The notes: generated from the letters alone by a model not told the origin. A DNA stretch of 9,543 nucleotides from Rubritepida sp. (GCA_014376425.1 JACMRO010000171.1:1-9543); one strand, 5' to 3'; positions 1 through 6,220 are shown, counted from the first letter of the stretch. Made by a program: numbers and translations.

Positions 1-951
1 GACGTTGCCGCGCGTGGCGCCCATGGTGCGCAGCACCGCGATGTCGCGCCCCTTGTCCTTCACCAGCATGATCAGCGAACTGACGATGTTGAAGGCGGCG
101 ACGATGATGATGAGCGTGAGGATCAGGAACATTACGTTCCGCTCCACCTTCACCGCATTGAAGAAGCTGGAATTGGCATCCTGCCAGTCCAGGATGCGCA
201 ACGGCCTTCCGGCAGCGGCGCGGATCGCGTCGTTGACCGCGCGGGCCTTCAGCGGATCCTCGACGAAGACCTCGATCTGGTTGGCGGTGTCGCCGGTCTG
301 GAAGAATATCTGCGCGGCGGCCATCGGCAGGAAGACGAAGGTGCTGTCGTATTCGTTCATGCCGACCTCGAACAGCGCCGCCACCGTGTAGGCGCGCAGT
401 CGCGGCACGGTGCCCAGCACCGTGGTGCGGCCCTGCGGCGAGATCAGCGTCAACTTCTGGCCGACCTGCAGCCCCAGCCGGGTGGCCAGGCGGGTGCCGA
501 TCATCACCGCATCATCGCCGACGAAATCGGCCAGCGAACCCGCGCGGATGTTGCCGGCGACGATGCGGCGGGCCGCCATGTCGGCCGGGAGCACACCGCG
601 GGCAAGGCCGCCTGAAGCGCCGCCGCTCTCGCTTGTCATCAGCACCTGGCCTTCCACCAGGGGGGTAGCCGAAACCACCCCCGGCACGGCGCGGATGCGG
701 CCCACCAGCTCGGCGTAATCGGGGATGGTGGGCGTGCTGGCGGCGTAAACCGCCATATGGCCGATCAGCCCGAGGATTCGGCCCAGCAGTTCCTGCCGAA
801 AGCCGTTCATCACGCTCATCACGATGATCAGCGTGGCCACCCCCAGCGCGATGCCGACCAGGGAGAAGATCGCGATGACCGAGACGAAGCGTTCGCCCTT
901 GCGGGCGCGGAGGTAGCGGAAGGCGATTTTGCGTTCGAAGGGGTTGAACAT
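1..951 (-). CDS. lolC: Lipoprotein-releasing ABC transporter permease, LolC/LolE family (3' end beyond window)
   Basis: This is the inner-membrane permease of the Lol system. It extracts lipoproteins from the outer face of the inner membrane and passes them to the carrier LolA, powered by the ATPase LolD. The first 317 residues are visible; family members run to about 410-420, so roughly 100 residues (the last two membrane helices) lie outside the window. Visible parts, in order, are a basic amphipathic start with FRYLRARKGE (11-20), membrane helix 1 (about 24-47, with the conserved MSVMNGF at 45-51), a large periplasmic MacB-like domain (about 48-270), helix 2 (273-298), and the cytoplasmic coupling stretch KDKGRDIAVLRTMGAT (299-314) that contacts LolD. 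The ATG overlaps the stop of the preceding small gene as TGATG, with no clear Shine-Dalgarno. LolC, LolE and the merged LolF forms cannot be told apart here. lolD usually follows downstream but is outside the window. Confidence 0.9.
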   Translation of the reverse strand, partial: MFNPFERKIAFRYLRARKGERFVSVIAIFSLVGIALGVATLIIVMSVMNGFRQELLGRILGLIGHMAVYAASTPTIPDYAELVGRIRAVPGVVSATPLVEGQVLMTSESGGASGGLARGVLPADMAARRIVAGNIRAGSLADFVGDDAVMIGTRLATRLGLQVGQKLTLISPQGRTTVLGTVPRLRAYTVAALFEVGMNEYDSTFVFLPMAAAQIFFQTGDTANQIEVFVEDPLKARAVNDAIRAAAGRPLRILDWQDANSSFFNAVKVERNVMFLILTLIIIVAAFNIVSSLIMLVKDKGRDIAVLRTMGATRGNV

Positions 952-1166
952 CAGCGGCCGAAAATCCGGTTGAGCGCGAACATAAAGATGATGTCGAGCA
1001 CGATGAAGACGATCAGCGAGACGATGAAGTTGCTGGGCAGCGCCAGCGCCTCGATCAGGTACTGGCCAAGGATAAGCGCCGCCACCACGGCCACGAGTCC
1101 GAGGGCGAAGCCCTTGGTGCGGCCCGGGGGCGGGGTTGGCCGGGGCGCGGCTTCGGGCGATTGCAT
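951..1166 (-). CDS. Small two-helix membrane protein, 71 residues (paralogue of the 1333-1512 gene)
   Basis: I do not recognise a named family. The protein has a proline-rich, soluble N-terminus (residues 1-18), a first hydrophobic helix (about 20-36), a short turn around Pro44, a second helix (about 46-66) and a basic end, ALNRIFGR. I chose the ATG at 1166 because it overlaps the upstream stop as TGATG, matching its neighbours. An in-frame start at 1244 would give 97 residues but would run across most of the preceding gene. Residues 20-69 align without gaps to residues 6-55 of the first small gene of this trio, with 16 identities including Phe20, Gln35, Glu39, Pro44, Arg67 and Phe69. Its own stop overlaps the lolC start, so it is probably translated together with lolC. 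A role near the Lol permease is inferred only from position. Confidence 0.72.
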   Translation of the reverse strand: MQSPEAAPRPTPPPGRTKGFALGLVAVVAALILGQYLIEALALPSNFIVSLIVFIVLDIIFMFALNRIFGR

Positions 1167-1333
1167 CAGAGGTTCCGGGTCAGGCGGTGGAGCAGCGCGT
1201 CGGCCGCGAGGCCGACCGCCGCGCCGAGCGCCACCTTCTGCCACAGCGCCCAGGGCGGGTCGATGGCGAGGAGGATACCGACACCGGCGTTAGCGAGAAT
1301 GACCGCACCGAGGATGCGGCCCGTGCCGGGCAT
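1166..1333 (-). CDS. Tiny two-helix membrane protein, 55 residues
   Basis: This reading frame is short enough to be missed by gene callers with a 60-residue cutoff. It fills exactly the space between two other small genes: its ATG (1333) shares one base with the upstream TGA, and its own TGA (1168-1166) shares one base with the downstream ATG. The protein starts MPGTGRILGA, has a first hydrophobic helix (about 7-25), a turn with Asp-Pro-Pro-Trp (25-28), a second helix (about 33-48) and a basic end, HRLTRNL. The spacing from Pro27 to Arg50 is 23 residues, the same as in both neighbours, and the end has the shared pattern Leu-(Gln/Asn/His)-Arg-(Leu/Ile). The first half does not align clearly with the neighbours. 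No Shine-Dalgarno is visible, so translation probably depends on reinitiation. Function is unknown. Confidence 0.65.
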   Translation of the reverse strand: MPGTGRILGAVILANAGVGILLAIDPPWALWQKVALGAAVGLAADALLHRLTRNL

Positions 1334-1512
1334 CAGCGCCGGGGCCGGAAAAGGCGTTGCAACGCCATGTGGACGAGGATCATCACCGGCAAAGTGATGG
1401 CCAGTGTCAGCACCATCTCATCCGGCCAGCCCAGGCTCTCGCGGATAGGCTGGGCGGAGAATAGGCCGGCGGCCAGGGCGGCCAGCTTGATCGCGAAATC
1501 CCGCCAGGGCAC
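1333..1512 (-). CDS. Small two-helix membrane protein, 59 residues, GTG start
   Basis: I do not recognise a named family. The protein starts MPWRDFAIKL, with a first hydrophobic helix (about 6-20), a turn with Gln21, Glu25 and Pro30, a second helix (about 33-52) and a strongly basic end, QRLFRPRR. Positive ends and a short loop suggest a helical hairpin in the inner membrane with cytoplasmic termini. The GTG at 1512 lies 7 bases after the proS stop, with AGGGG about 11 bases upstream. The alternative is a TTG at 1539, which would overlap proS by 20 bases and has GAGGA 5 bases upstream; it would add nine residues, and I cannot exclude it. The gene shares its stop with the next start (TGATG). 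It is a likely tandem paralogue of the 71-residue gene at 951-1166. Function is unknown. Confidence 0.68.
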   Translation of the reverse strand: MPWRDFAIKLAALAAGLFSAQPIRESLGWPDEMVLTLAITLPVMILVHMALQRLFRPRR

Positions 1513-1519
1513 GCGCCGA

Positions 1520-2833
1520 TCAGCCCCTGATCCGGGCAAGCGCGTCCTCGATCGAAAGCTCTTCGCGTTCGCCGGTGGCGCGGCGCTTCAGCTCGACCCG
1601 GCCGGCCGCCGCGCCGCGATGCCCGACGATCGCCTGCCAAGGGAAGCCCATCAGGTCGGCATCGGCGAACTTCACCCCGGCCCGCTCGGCGCGGTCGTCA
1701 TACACCGCCTGGTCGCCCAGCGCGGCGTGCAACTGGTCGCAGATGGCATCACAGGCGGCATCGCCCTGCTTCAGATTGAGGATGGCGGCGGCAAAGGGCG
1801 CCACGCTATCGGGCCAGATGATGCCGGCTTCGTCGTGGTTCGCCTCGATCAACGCGCCGACGAGGCGTGATACGCCGATGCCGTAGCTGCCCATCTCGGG
1901 GGTGACAGGCTTGCCGTCGGCGCCGTTGACGCTCAGGCCCATGGCGGCACTGTATTTGGTGCCGAAGTAGAAGATGTGGCCGACCTCGATGCCACGGCCT
2001 TCGCGGCGGGAGCCGGGCGCCAGGGCTTCGAAGGCGGCCGCGTCGTGCATCTCGTCGGTCGCGGCGTAGACGGCGGTGACGTCGTCAAACGCCTGCTTTA
2101 GGCCGGCAACATCGTCGTAGTCGGTGATGGTCGCGGCCCAGTCAGACGCCTCGAACCGGCTGTCGTAGAACACCCCGCTCTCGCCCGTCTCCGCCAGCAC
2201 GATGAATTCGTGGCTGAGGTTGCCGCCAATCGGGCCGGTGTCAGCCCGCATCGGCACGGCGCGCAGCCCCAGCCGCTGGAAGGTGCGGAGGTAGGCAAAG
2301 AACATCTGCCGGTAGCTGTGCTGCGCGGCCTCGGCCGAAAGGTCGAAGCTGTAGGCGTCCTTCATCAGGAATTCGCGGCCGCGCATGACGCCGAATCGGG
2401 GCCGGACCTCGTCCCGGAACTTCCACTGGATGTGGTAGAGGTTGCGCGGCAGGTCGCGGTAGCTCTTGGCGTAGCTGCGGAAGATGTCGGTAATCATCTC
2501 CTCATTGGTCGGGCCGTAGAGCATCTCGCGGTCGTGCCGGTCGATGATCCGCAGCATCTCGCGGCCGTAGCCGTCGTACCGGCCCGATTGGCGCCACAGG
2601 TCGGCTGACTGAATGGTCGGCATCAGAACCTCGTGCGCGCCGGCGCGGTCCTGCTCCTCCCGCACGATCTGCGCGACGCGCTGCAGCACCCGCCACCCCA
2701 GCGGCAGCCAAGCGTAGATGCCGGCGGAGGTCTGCCGGACCAGGCCGGCGCGCAGCATGAGCCTGTGCGAGACGATCTGCGCCTCGGCAGGGGTTTCCTT
2801 AAGCGTCGGCAGAAAGGCGCGAGATAGGCGCAA
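1520..2833 (-). CDS. proS: Proline-tRNA ligase, short alphaproteobacterial form, TTG start
   Basis: This is a cytoplasmic class II aminoacyl-tRNA synthetase that charges tRNA-Pro with proline using ATP. It has 437 residues from the chosen start. Visible parts are the N-terminal catalytic segment with GPTNEE (107-112), motif 2 (FRDEVRPRFGVMRGREFLMKDAYSF region, 139-163), the conserved EVGHIF-x-x-GTKYS element (283-295), motif 3 (GSYGIGVSRLVGALIE, 315-330) and the C-terminal anticodon-binding domain (about 345-437). The full editing insertion of the E. coli type (572 residues) is absent. The TTG at 2833 is chosen because the protein then begins MRLSRAFLPTLKE, the usual start of this family, with GAGGA 9 bases upstream. 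In-frame starts further up (2868, 2932) would add unrelated residues. The gene follows a strong terminator, so it probably has its own promoter, and it heads the unit that includes the small membrane genes and lolC. Confidence 0.95.
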   Translation of the reverse strand: MRLSRAFLPTLKETPAEAQIVSHRLMLRAGLVRQTSAGIYAWLPLGWRVLQRVAQIVREEQDRAGAHEVLMPTIQSADLWRQSGRYDGYGREMLRIIDRHDREMLYGPTNEEMITDIFRSYAKSYRDLPRNLYHIQWKFRDEVRPRFGVMRGREFLMKDAYSFDLSAEAAQHSYRQMFFAYLRTFQRLGLRAVPMRADTGPIGGNLSHEFIVLAETGESGVFYDSRFEASDWAATITDYDDVAGLKQAFDDVTAVYAATDEMHDAAAFEALAPGSRREGRGIEVGHIFYFGTKYSAAMGLSVNGADGKPVTPEMGSYGIGVSRLVGALIEANHDEAGIIWPDSVAPFAAAILNLKQGDAACDAICDQLHAALGDQAVYDDRAERAGVKFADADLMGFPWQAIVGHRGAAAGRVELKRRATGEREELSIEDALARIRG

Positions 2834-2863
2834 GGCGGATAGTCCTCGTCGATGTCGTGCCCC

Positions 2864-2892
2864 CATGTAGCGCAGGACGAGTGGAAGCCCAA
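2864..2892 (-). promoter_or_regulatory. Candidate proS promoter
   Basis: On the minus strand, TTGGGC (2892-2887) is followed by 17 bases and TACATG (2869-2864), a weak match to a housekeeping -35/-10 pair. It would place the transcript start about 25 bases before the TTG of proS, leaving room for the GAGGA ribosome site. A promoter is expected somewhere here because a strong terminator lies upstream. The match itself is poor, and other placements within 2870-3016 are possible. Confidence 0.25.
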
Positions 2893-3016
2893 ACCGCACG
2901 ATCATTGCGGGACCGTAGCAACATAACTGCACCGCAGCATCGATTTTGGTAAGAATCCTGCCCTGGTTGCCGCATTAGCCTGCATTTATTACTTCCCACC
3001 GCCTGCAGACTGGGCT

Positions 3017-3050
3017 AAAAAAATGGGCGGCGCGAGAAATCGCGCCGCCC
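3017..3050 (-). terminator. Strong Rho-independent terminator
   Basis: A perfect 11-base-pair stem (gggcggcgcga at 3025-3035 with its complement at 3040-3050) and a four-base loop are followed on the minus strand by one base and seven T residues (3023-3017). The stem is almost entirely G/C. There is no T-run on the plus-strand side, so it works for minus-strand transcripts. It separates the rnj/DUF1467 side from proS. Confidence 0.82.
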
Positions 3051-3166
3051 AAGTTTAGGGAGGAAACGCCAGTCACACGGCAGAGAGAGGACTAACCCTC
3101 TCCCTGCTCCAAGGATTGGCGGAAGTGGTCGAGGCGGTCCACGTCAAACGATCGCGACAAAGGCGG

Positions 3167-3185
3167 AAAAAAAGGCGAGAAGCCT
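3167..3185 (-). terminator. Weak terminator-like hairpin behind the DUF1467 gene
   Basis: On the minus strand, AGGC-TTCTC-GCCT is followed directly by a run of seven T residues (3173-3167, overlapping the stem end). Two G-T pairs can extend the stem to six pairs. An outer six-base inverted repeat (3161-3166 with 3186-3191) competes with this fold. It lies about 100 bases after the DUF1467 stop, a plausible place for the end of that transcript, but the stem is short. Confidence 0.35.
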
Positions 3186-3202
3186 CCGCCTGACTGTTAT
3201 GA

Positions 3203-3243
3203 GAGCGGATCGCGCCCCAACCGGCCCGGTCCGCTTCTTTTTT
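3203..3243 (+). terminator. Plus-strand terminator-like hairpin with no plus-strand gene
   Basis: AGCGGA (3204-3209) pairs with TCCGCT (3230-3235), extendable to ten pairs with two G-T pairs (3203-3212 with 3227-3236), around a C-rich loop. It is followed by six T residues (3238-3243). It would stop a plus-strand transcript, but no plus-strand gene precedes it. It could end an unseen small RNA, block antisense transcription, or be chance. Confidence 0.3.
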
Positions 3244-3281
3244 GTGCGCCCGCCACAGGATGACGACCTGGCAAGGAGGCT

Positions 3282-3536
3282 TCAGCGTGCGAGCACGCCG
3301 TCACGGAAGCTCATGCCCTCGAAACTCATTAGCCACCACACGCCGGTCCAGAGAATCGCTGCCAGCAAGGTTGTGCCGAGGAGGATCAGCCAGACCCGTG
3401 TTTGCATCGGCGCACCGCGCCAGCCGCCGGGTGTCGATGCACCCGAAATATCCGGTCGCACGCCGATGGGTAGCACGCAGAACAATGCAACCCACCAAAT
3501 CAGGAAATAAACCAGCACGCCGGAAGCCAGGCTCAT
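3282..3536 (-). CDS. DUF1467 family small membrane protein
   Basis: The 84-residue protein resembles the DUF1467 family, which is common in Alphaproteobacteria and has no established function. It has two membrane helices (about 6-24 and 47-70). The first begins with the family-like YFLIWWVALFCVLPIGVR (10-27). The loop contains Gly-Gly-Trp-Arg-Gly-Ala-Pro (37-43), resembling the usual GAP element, and the C-terminus is short. The ATG has AAAGG about 10 bases upstream. The gene lies 111 bases downstream of rnj. That spacer contains TTGACG (3605-3600), close to a -35 box, with only a weak possible -10 (GATGTT, 3584-3579), so the gene may be read with rnj or from its own weak promoter. A position between rnj and proS is usual for this family. 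Family assignment is from memory of the pattern. Confidence 0.85.
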   Translation of the reverse strand: MSLASGVLVYFLIWWVALFCVLPIGVRPDISGASTPGGWRGAPMQTRVWLILLGTTLLAAILWTGVWWLMSFEGMSFRDGVLAR

Positions 3537-3647
3537 CGCTTATCTGCCTTTCGATTCGGAGAAGATGGCACGCCTCCCAACATCGGCCATCCGTGTGGAC
3601 GTCAAGGCACCGAACCGCCTGTCTCTGCCCGCCTTCCGCCCACGTCC

Positions 3648-5297
3648 TCACACACGCAGCAGATGGACTTCCACATTCGGCCGCTTCTTCAGGCGGCGGC
3701 CGACCGATTTGCGCAGCGCCGCGCGCGCAGCCTCTCGCAGCGCGTTATCCTCGCGCTTCAGGCCCGGCGGCAGATCCATCACCACCCGGGCCAGTTCGTT
3801 GGCCAACTGCTCAGGCTCCTCGCCATCGCTGTCGAACAAGCCAGGGGCGGTAACCTGCGGCCGGCCCAGCACCTTTCCGGCGCGGTCCACTGCAAAGCTT
3901 GCCACCACCACGCCGTTAAACAGCATGCGCTTGCGTGCGCCCAACACGCCGCCTTCCAACGGCAGCAGCCGGTTGCCGTCGATGGCCAGGCGGCCCACGA
4001 CAGCACTATCCACCACATCAGCGCGGCCCGGCGCCAGGCGCAGGATGTCGCCATCCTCGACCAGGATGGCATCGGCGCCGCAATCCTCGGCAAGCGCCGC
4101 ATGCTCGGAAAGGTGCCGCCATTCGCCGTGCACCGGCACGCAGTATTTGGGTTTCACCAGGGCATAGAGCCTCTTGAGCTCGTCGCGAGCCGGATGGCCC
4201 GAGCAATGGACCGGCACCTCGCTGGCAGTGATGACGCGGCAGCCGGCGCGGCTCAACTCGTCCTGCATGCGCAGCACGCCACGCTCATTGCCCGGGATCA
4301 TCCGGGCCGAGAAGATGACAGTGTCGCCCTCGCCCAGCGAGATGTTGGGGTGGGTGTCGGCCGCGATCTTGGAGAGCGCGCTGCGCTCCTCACCCTGGCT
4401 TCCGGTGCACAGGATGACCAGTTGGTCATCGCCCATGCGCTGCGCCTCGTCCTCGCTGAGGAAATCAGGCACCTTCGTCAGATAACCGCATTCCCGCGCC
4501 GAGGTGACGGCGTTGCGAAGACTGCGGCCAAACAGCGCCACGCGGCGGCCGGCAGCCTGGGCGGCAAGCGCCACGCTCTCGACCCGAGCGATATTGGTGG
4601 CGAAGCAGGTCACGGCGATCCGGCCCTTCAGCTCGCCGATCACCTTGATCATAGCCTCGCGCACCCCCGCCTCGGAACCGGCGCGGCCTTCCACCATGGC
4701 GTTGGTGCTGTCGCACACCATTGCCAGCACGCCCTCCTCGCCCACCGCGGCGAAGCCAGCCTCATCCGTCGGCGGGCCGACCAGGGGGAACGGATCAAGC
4801 TTCCAGTCCCCGGTGTGGACGACGATGCCGTGGCGGGTGCGGATGACCAGCGCCTGGGCTTCCACGATCGAGTGGCTGACGCCGATGAACTGACACTCGA
4901 ACGGCGCCAGGGAAAAGCTGCCGCCGGGCTTAATGGTGTGAAGCTTCACCTCCTGCGCCAGGCCGACCTCGCCCAGCTTGCGGCGCAGCACGTTGATGAC
5001 GAAGGGTGTGCCGTAGATCGGGCATTTCAGCTTGCGCCACAAATGCGAAACCGCGCCGATATGGTCCTCATGCGCGTGGGTGATGACCAGGCCGACGAGC
5101 TTATCGCGACGCTCGGCCAACCACACCGGGTCGGGCACCATCACCTCAACCTCCGGCAATTCCGAGCCGCCGAAGCCGATGCCGCAATCGACCGCCAGGT
5201 ACTGACCGTCGCAGCGATAGACGTTGAAATTCATTCCGATCTCGCCGGTCCCGCCAAGCGGGATGAAGGCGAGGTCACTCTTGTTCAAATCGGTCAT
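3648..5297 (-). CDS. rnj: Ribonuclease J (metallo-beta-lactamase/beta-CASP ribonuclease)
   Basis: RNase J is a cytoplasmic zinc-dependent enzyme with 5'-to-3' exonuclease and endonuclease activity in mRNA decay and rRNA maturation. The protein has 549 residues, close to the usual 550-560. The metal-binding motif HAHEDH is at 74-79. Further conserved metal ligands are His142 (GVSHSI), Asp164 (HTGDWK) and His390 (PVHGEWRH). The beta-CASP domain spans roughly 200-355, with CDSTNA at 195-200 just before it and HCSGHPARDEL at 364-374 after it. A C-terminal domain follows (about 450-549). No catalytic residue appears to be missing. The ATG is preceded by AGGAAG, with a 5-base-pair hairpin just upstream of that. 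The gene follows coaX after 119 bases, the largest break in the nuo-to-DUF1467 run apart from the start of that run. Confidence 0.96.
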   Translation of the reverse strand: MTDLNKSDLAFIPLGGTGEIGMNFNVYRCDGQYLAVDCGIGFGGSELPEVEVMVPDPVWLAERRDKLVGLVITHAHEDHIGAVSHLWRKLKCPIYGTPFVINVLRRKLGEVGLAQEVKLHTIKPGGSFSLAPFECQFIGVSHSIVEAQALVIRTRHGIVVHTGDWKLDPFPLVGPPTDEAGFAAVGEEGVLAMVCDSTNAMVEGRAGSEAGVREAMIKVIGELKGRIAVTCFATNIARVESVALAAQAAGRRVALFGRSLRNAVTSARECGYLTKVPDFLSEDEAQRMGDDQLVILCTGSQGEERSALSKIAADTHPNISLGEGDTVIFSARMIPGNERGVLRMQDELSRAGCRVITASEVPVHCSGHPARDELKRLYALVKPKYCVPVHGEWRHLSEHAALAEDCGADAILVEDGDILRLAPGRADVVDSAVVGRLAIDGNRLLPLEGGVLGARKRMLFNGVVVASFAVDRAGKVLGRPQVTAPGLFDSDGEEPEQLANELARVVMDLPPGLKREDNALREAARAALRKSVGRRLKKRPNVEVHLLRV

Positions 5298-5416
5298 AGT
5301 CTTCCTAAGGCCGCGTAAGGCGGCGTTGCAGTCGTCAGGGGATCAGGCGCGCAAGGCGCGCAATTTCACAGCATATATAGGGGCAATGGCGGAAGATTTC
5401 GCCCCCTGTCGCCGGC
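5298..5416 (-). promoter_or_regulatory. rnj leader: possible promoter, tandem repeat and hairpin
   Basis: In minus-strand order, the spacer holds an imperfect G/C hairpin (5407-5379) without a T-run and an A/T-rich TATATA (5379-5374) that could be a -10 box, though I see no good -35 before it. Next come two adjacent copies of TTGCGCGCC (5363-5355 and 5354-5346), a hairpin GCCGC-CTTAC-GCGGC (5324-5310), and the ribosome site AGGAAG (5306-5301), 3 bases before the ATG. The hairpin ends four bases before the ribosome site, so it could affect its accessibility. Promoter and control roles are inferred. Confidence 0.3.
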
Positions 5417-6220
5417 TTATTCCAGTTCGGCGCGAATCCGGCTGGGCAGCGACGGCGCGGGATTGCGCATGCAGAGCAGGCGTAGCCCCTCCAGCGTGAT
5501 GTCCTGGTCGATCCGTTCGATCACCTGCGTCCCTTCGGCGAGGAGCGGCGCCAGGCCCCCTGTGGCGATCGCCTTGAGCGGACCGCCATATTCGGAGCGG
5601 ACGCGCGATACGATGCCTTCGATCAGCCCGACATAGCCCCAGTAAATGCCCGATTGCATGGCCGCCACGGTGTTGCGCCCGATTGCGGCCTGCGGCCGGC
5701 CAATGCCGATGCGCGGCAGCCGGGCCGCGGCCTGGTGCAACGCCTCGATGGACAGGTTGATACCCGGCGCGATGGCACCGCCCAGATAGGCGCCATCCTG
5801 ATCCACAACGTCGAAGGTGGTGGCGGTACCGAAGTCGATGACCACCAGCGGGCCCTTATAGTGCGTATGCGCAGCCAACGCGTTGAGCAGCCGGTCGGCG
5901 CCCACGTCGTTGGGCGTGTCGACCCGGATTTCGAAGCCCCAGTCGAGCGCGGCGCGGGCCACCAGCGGCTCGGTGGTGAACCAGTCGCGGCAGACACGGC
6001 GCAGGTTGTAAAGCGCGGCCGGCACCACCGTGCCGATGACCGCGCGGGTGACCTGGATGGGTCTGAGGCCGCTCATCTGCATCAGCGCCAGCAGCCATAC
6101 GGCGTATTCGTCCGAGGTGCGGGCGGCATCGGTGCGGATGCGCCAGCGGCCGCGCCACTGCTGGCCGTCATGCACCGCGAAGACGACGTTGGTGTTGCCC
6201 GCATCGATGGCCAAGAGCAT
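5417..6220 (-). CDS. coaX: Type III pantothenate kinase
   Basis: The enzyme phosphorylates pantothenate (vitamin B5) to 4'-phosphopantothenate, the first step of coenzyme A synthesis in the cytoplasm. The protein has 267 residues, normal for this family (about 250-270). It has the ASKHA-fold signatures: the first phosphate loop AIDAGNTNVVF (4-14, Asp6), the substrate motif DVGADR (105-110, Asp109), the second phosphate loop VVIDFGTATTFD (126-137, Asp129), and GGAIAPGI (147-154). Type III enzymes are unrelated to the CoaA type, need a monovalent cation and are not inhibited by coenzyme A (known for the family). The ATG shares one base with the birA stop (TGATG), with GGGGGA about 9 bases upstream, so the two genes are translationally coupled. 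The stop is TAA. Confidence 0.96.
   Translation of the reverse strand: MLLAIDAGNTNVVFAVHDGQQWRGRWRIRTDAARTSDEYAVWLLALMQMSGLRPIQVTRAVIGTVVPAALYNLRRVCRDWFTTEPLVARAALDWGFEIRVDTPNDVGADRLLNALAAHTHYKGPLVVIDFGTATTFDVVDQDGAYLGGAIAPGINLSIEALHQAAARLPRIGIGRPQAAIGRNTVAAMQSGIYWGYVGLIEGIVSRVRSEYGGPLKAIATGGLAPLLAEGTQVIERIDQDITLEGLRLLCMRNPAPSLPSRIRAELE

Larger units (their letters stand above)
2834..3281. other. 448-base intergenic region between the DUF1467 gene and proS
   Basis: No convincing gene lies here. Seen on the minus strand: a hairpin plus T-run terminator at 3050-3017, a smaller hairpin with a T-run at 3185-3167, and a candidate proS promoter near 2890-2864. Seen on the plus strand: a terminator-like hairpin with a T-run at 3203-3243. 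A minus-strand open stretch of about 34 codons ends with TAG at 3094-3092, some 42 bases before the strong terminator, but it has no good start (only a GTG at 3142, giving 16 residues). The stretch 3051-3240 could hold a small RNA, a gene remnant or a long 3' trailer; the sequence alone does not decide. Confidence 0.6.

Noticed and set aside
951..1244. 97-residue version of the third small membrane protein
   Set aside because: The extra 26 residues are Arg/Pro/Gly-rich and lie inside the 55-residue gene. The ATG at 1166 fits the repeated TGATG junction pattern.
1136..1870. Plus-strand open frame of 244 codons opposite the small genes and the end of proS
   Set aside because: It runs antisense across several supported genes, has no recognisable domain, and no plus-strand promoter or ribosome site stands out.
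3092..3142. Minus-strand mini-frame from GTG (16 residues) before the strong terminator
   Set aside because: The stop-to-terminator spacing looks gene-like, but the frame is very short, has no ribosome site and runs back only to a TAA about 34 codons up. It is kept only as part of the unassigned-region finding.
3663..5318. Plus-strand open frame of 551 codons spanning nearly all of rnj
   Set aside because: It is exactly antisense to a clear RNase J gene. Its translation is rich in His, Arg, Ala and Gln with no family signature, as expected for a mirror frame of a GC-rich gene.
5374..5379. TATATA as a definite rnj promoter
   Set aside because: No acceptable -35 sequence is found 16-18 bases upstream, so it is kept only as a low-confidence part of the leader.
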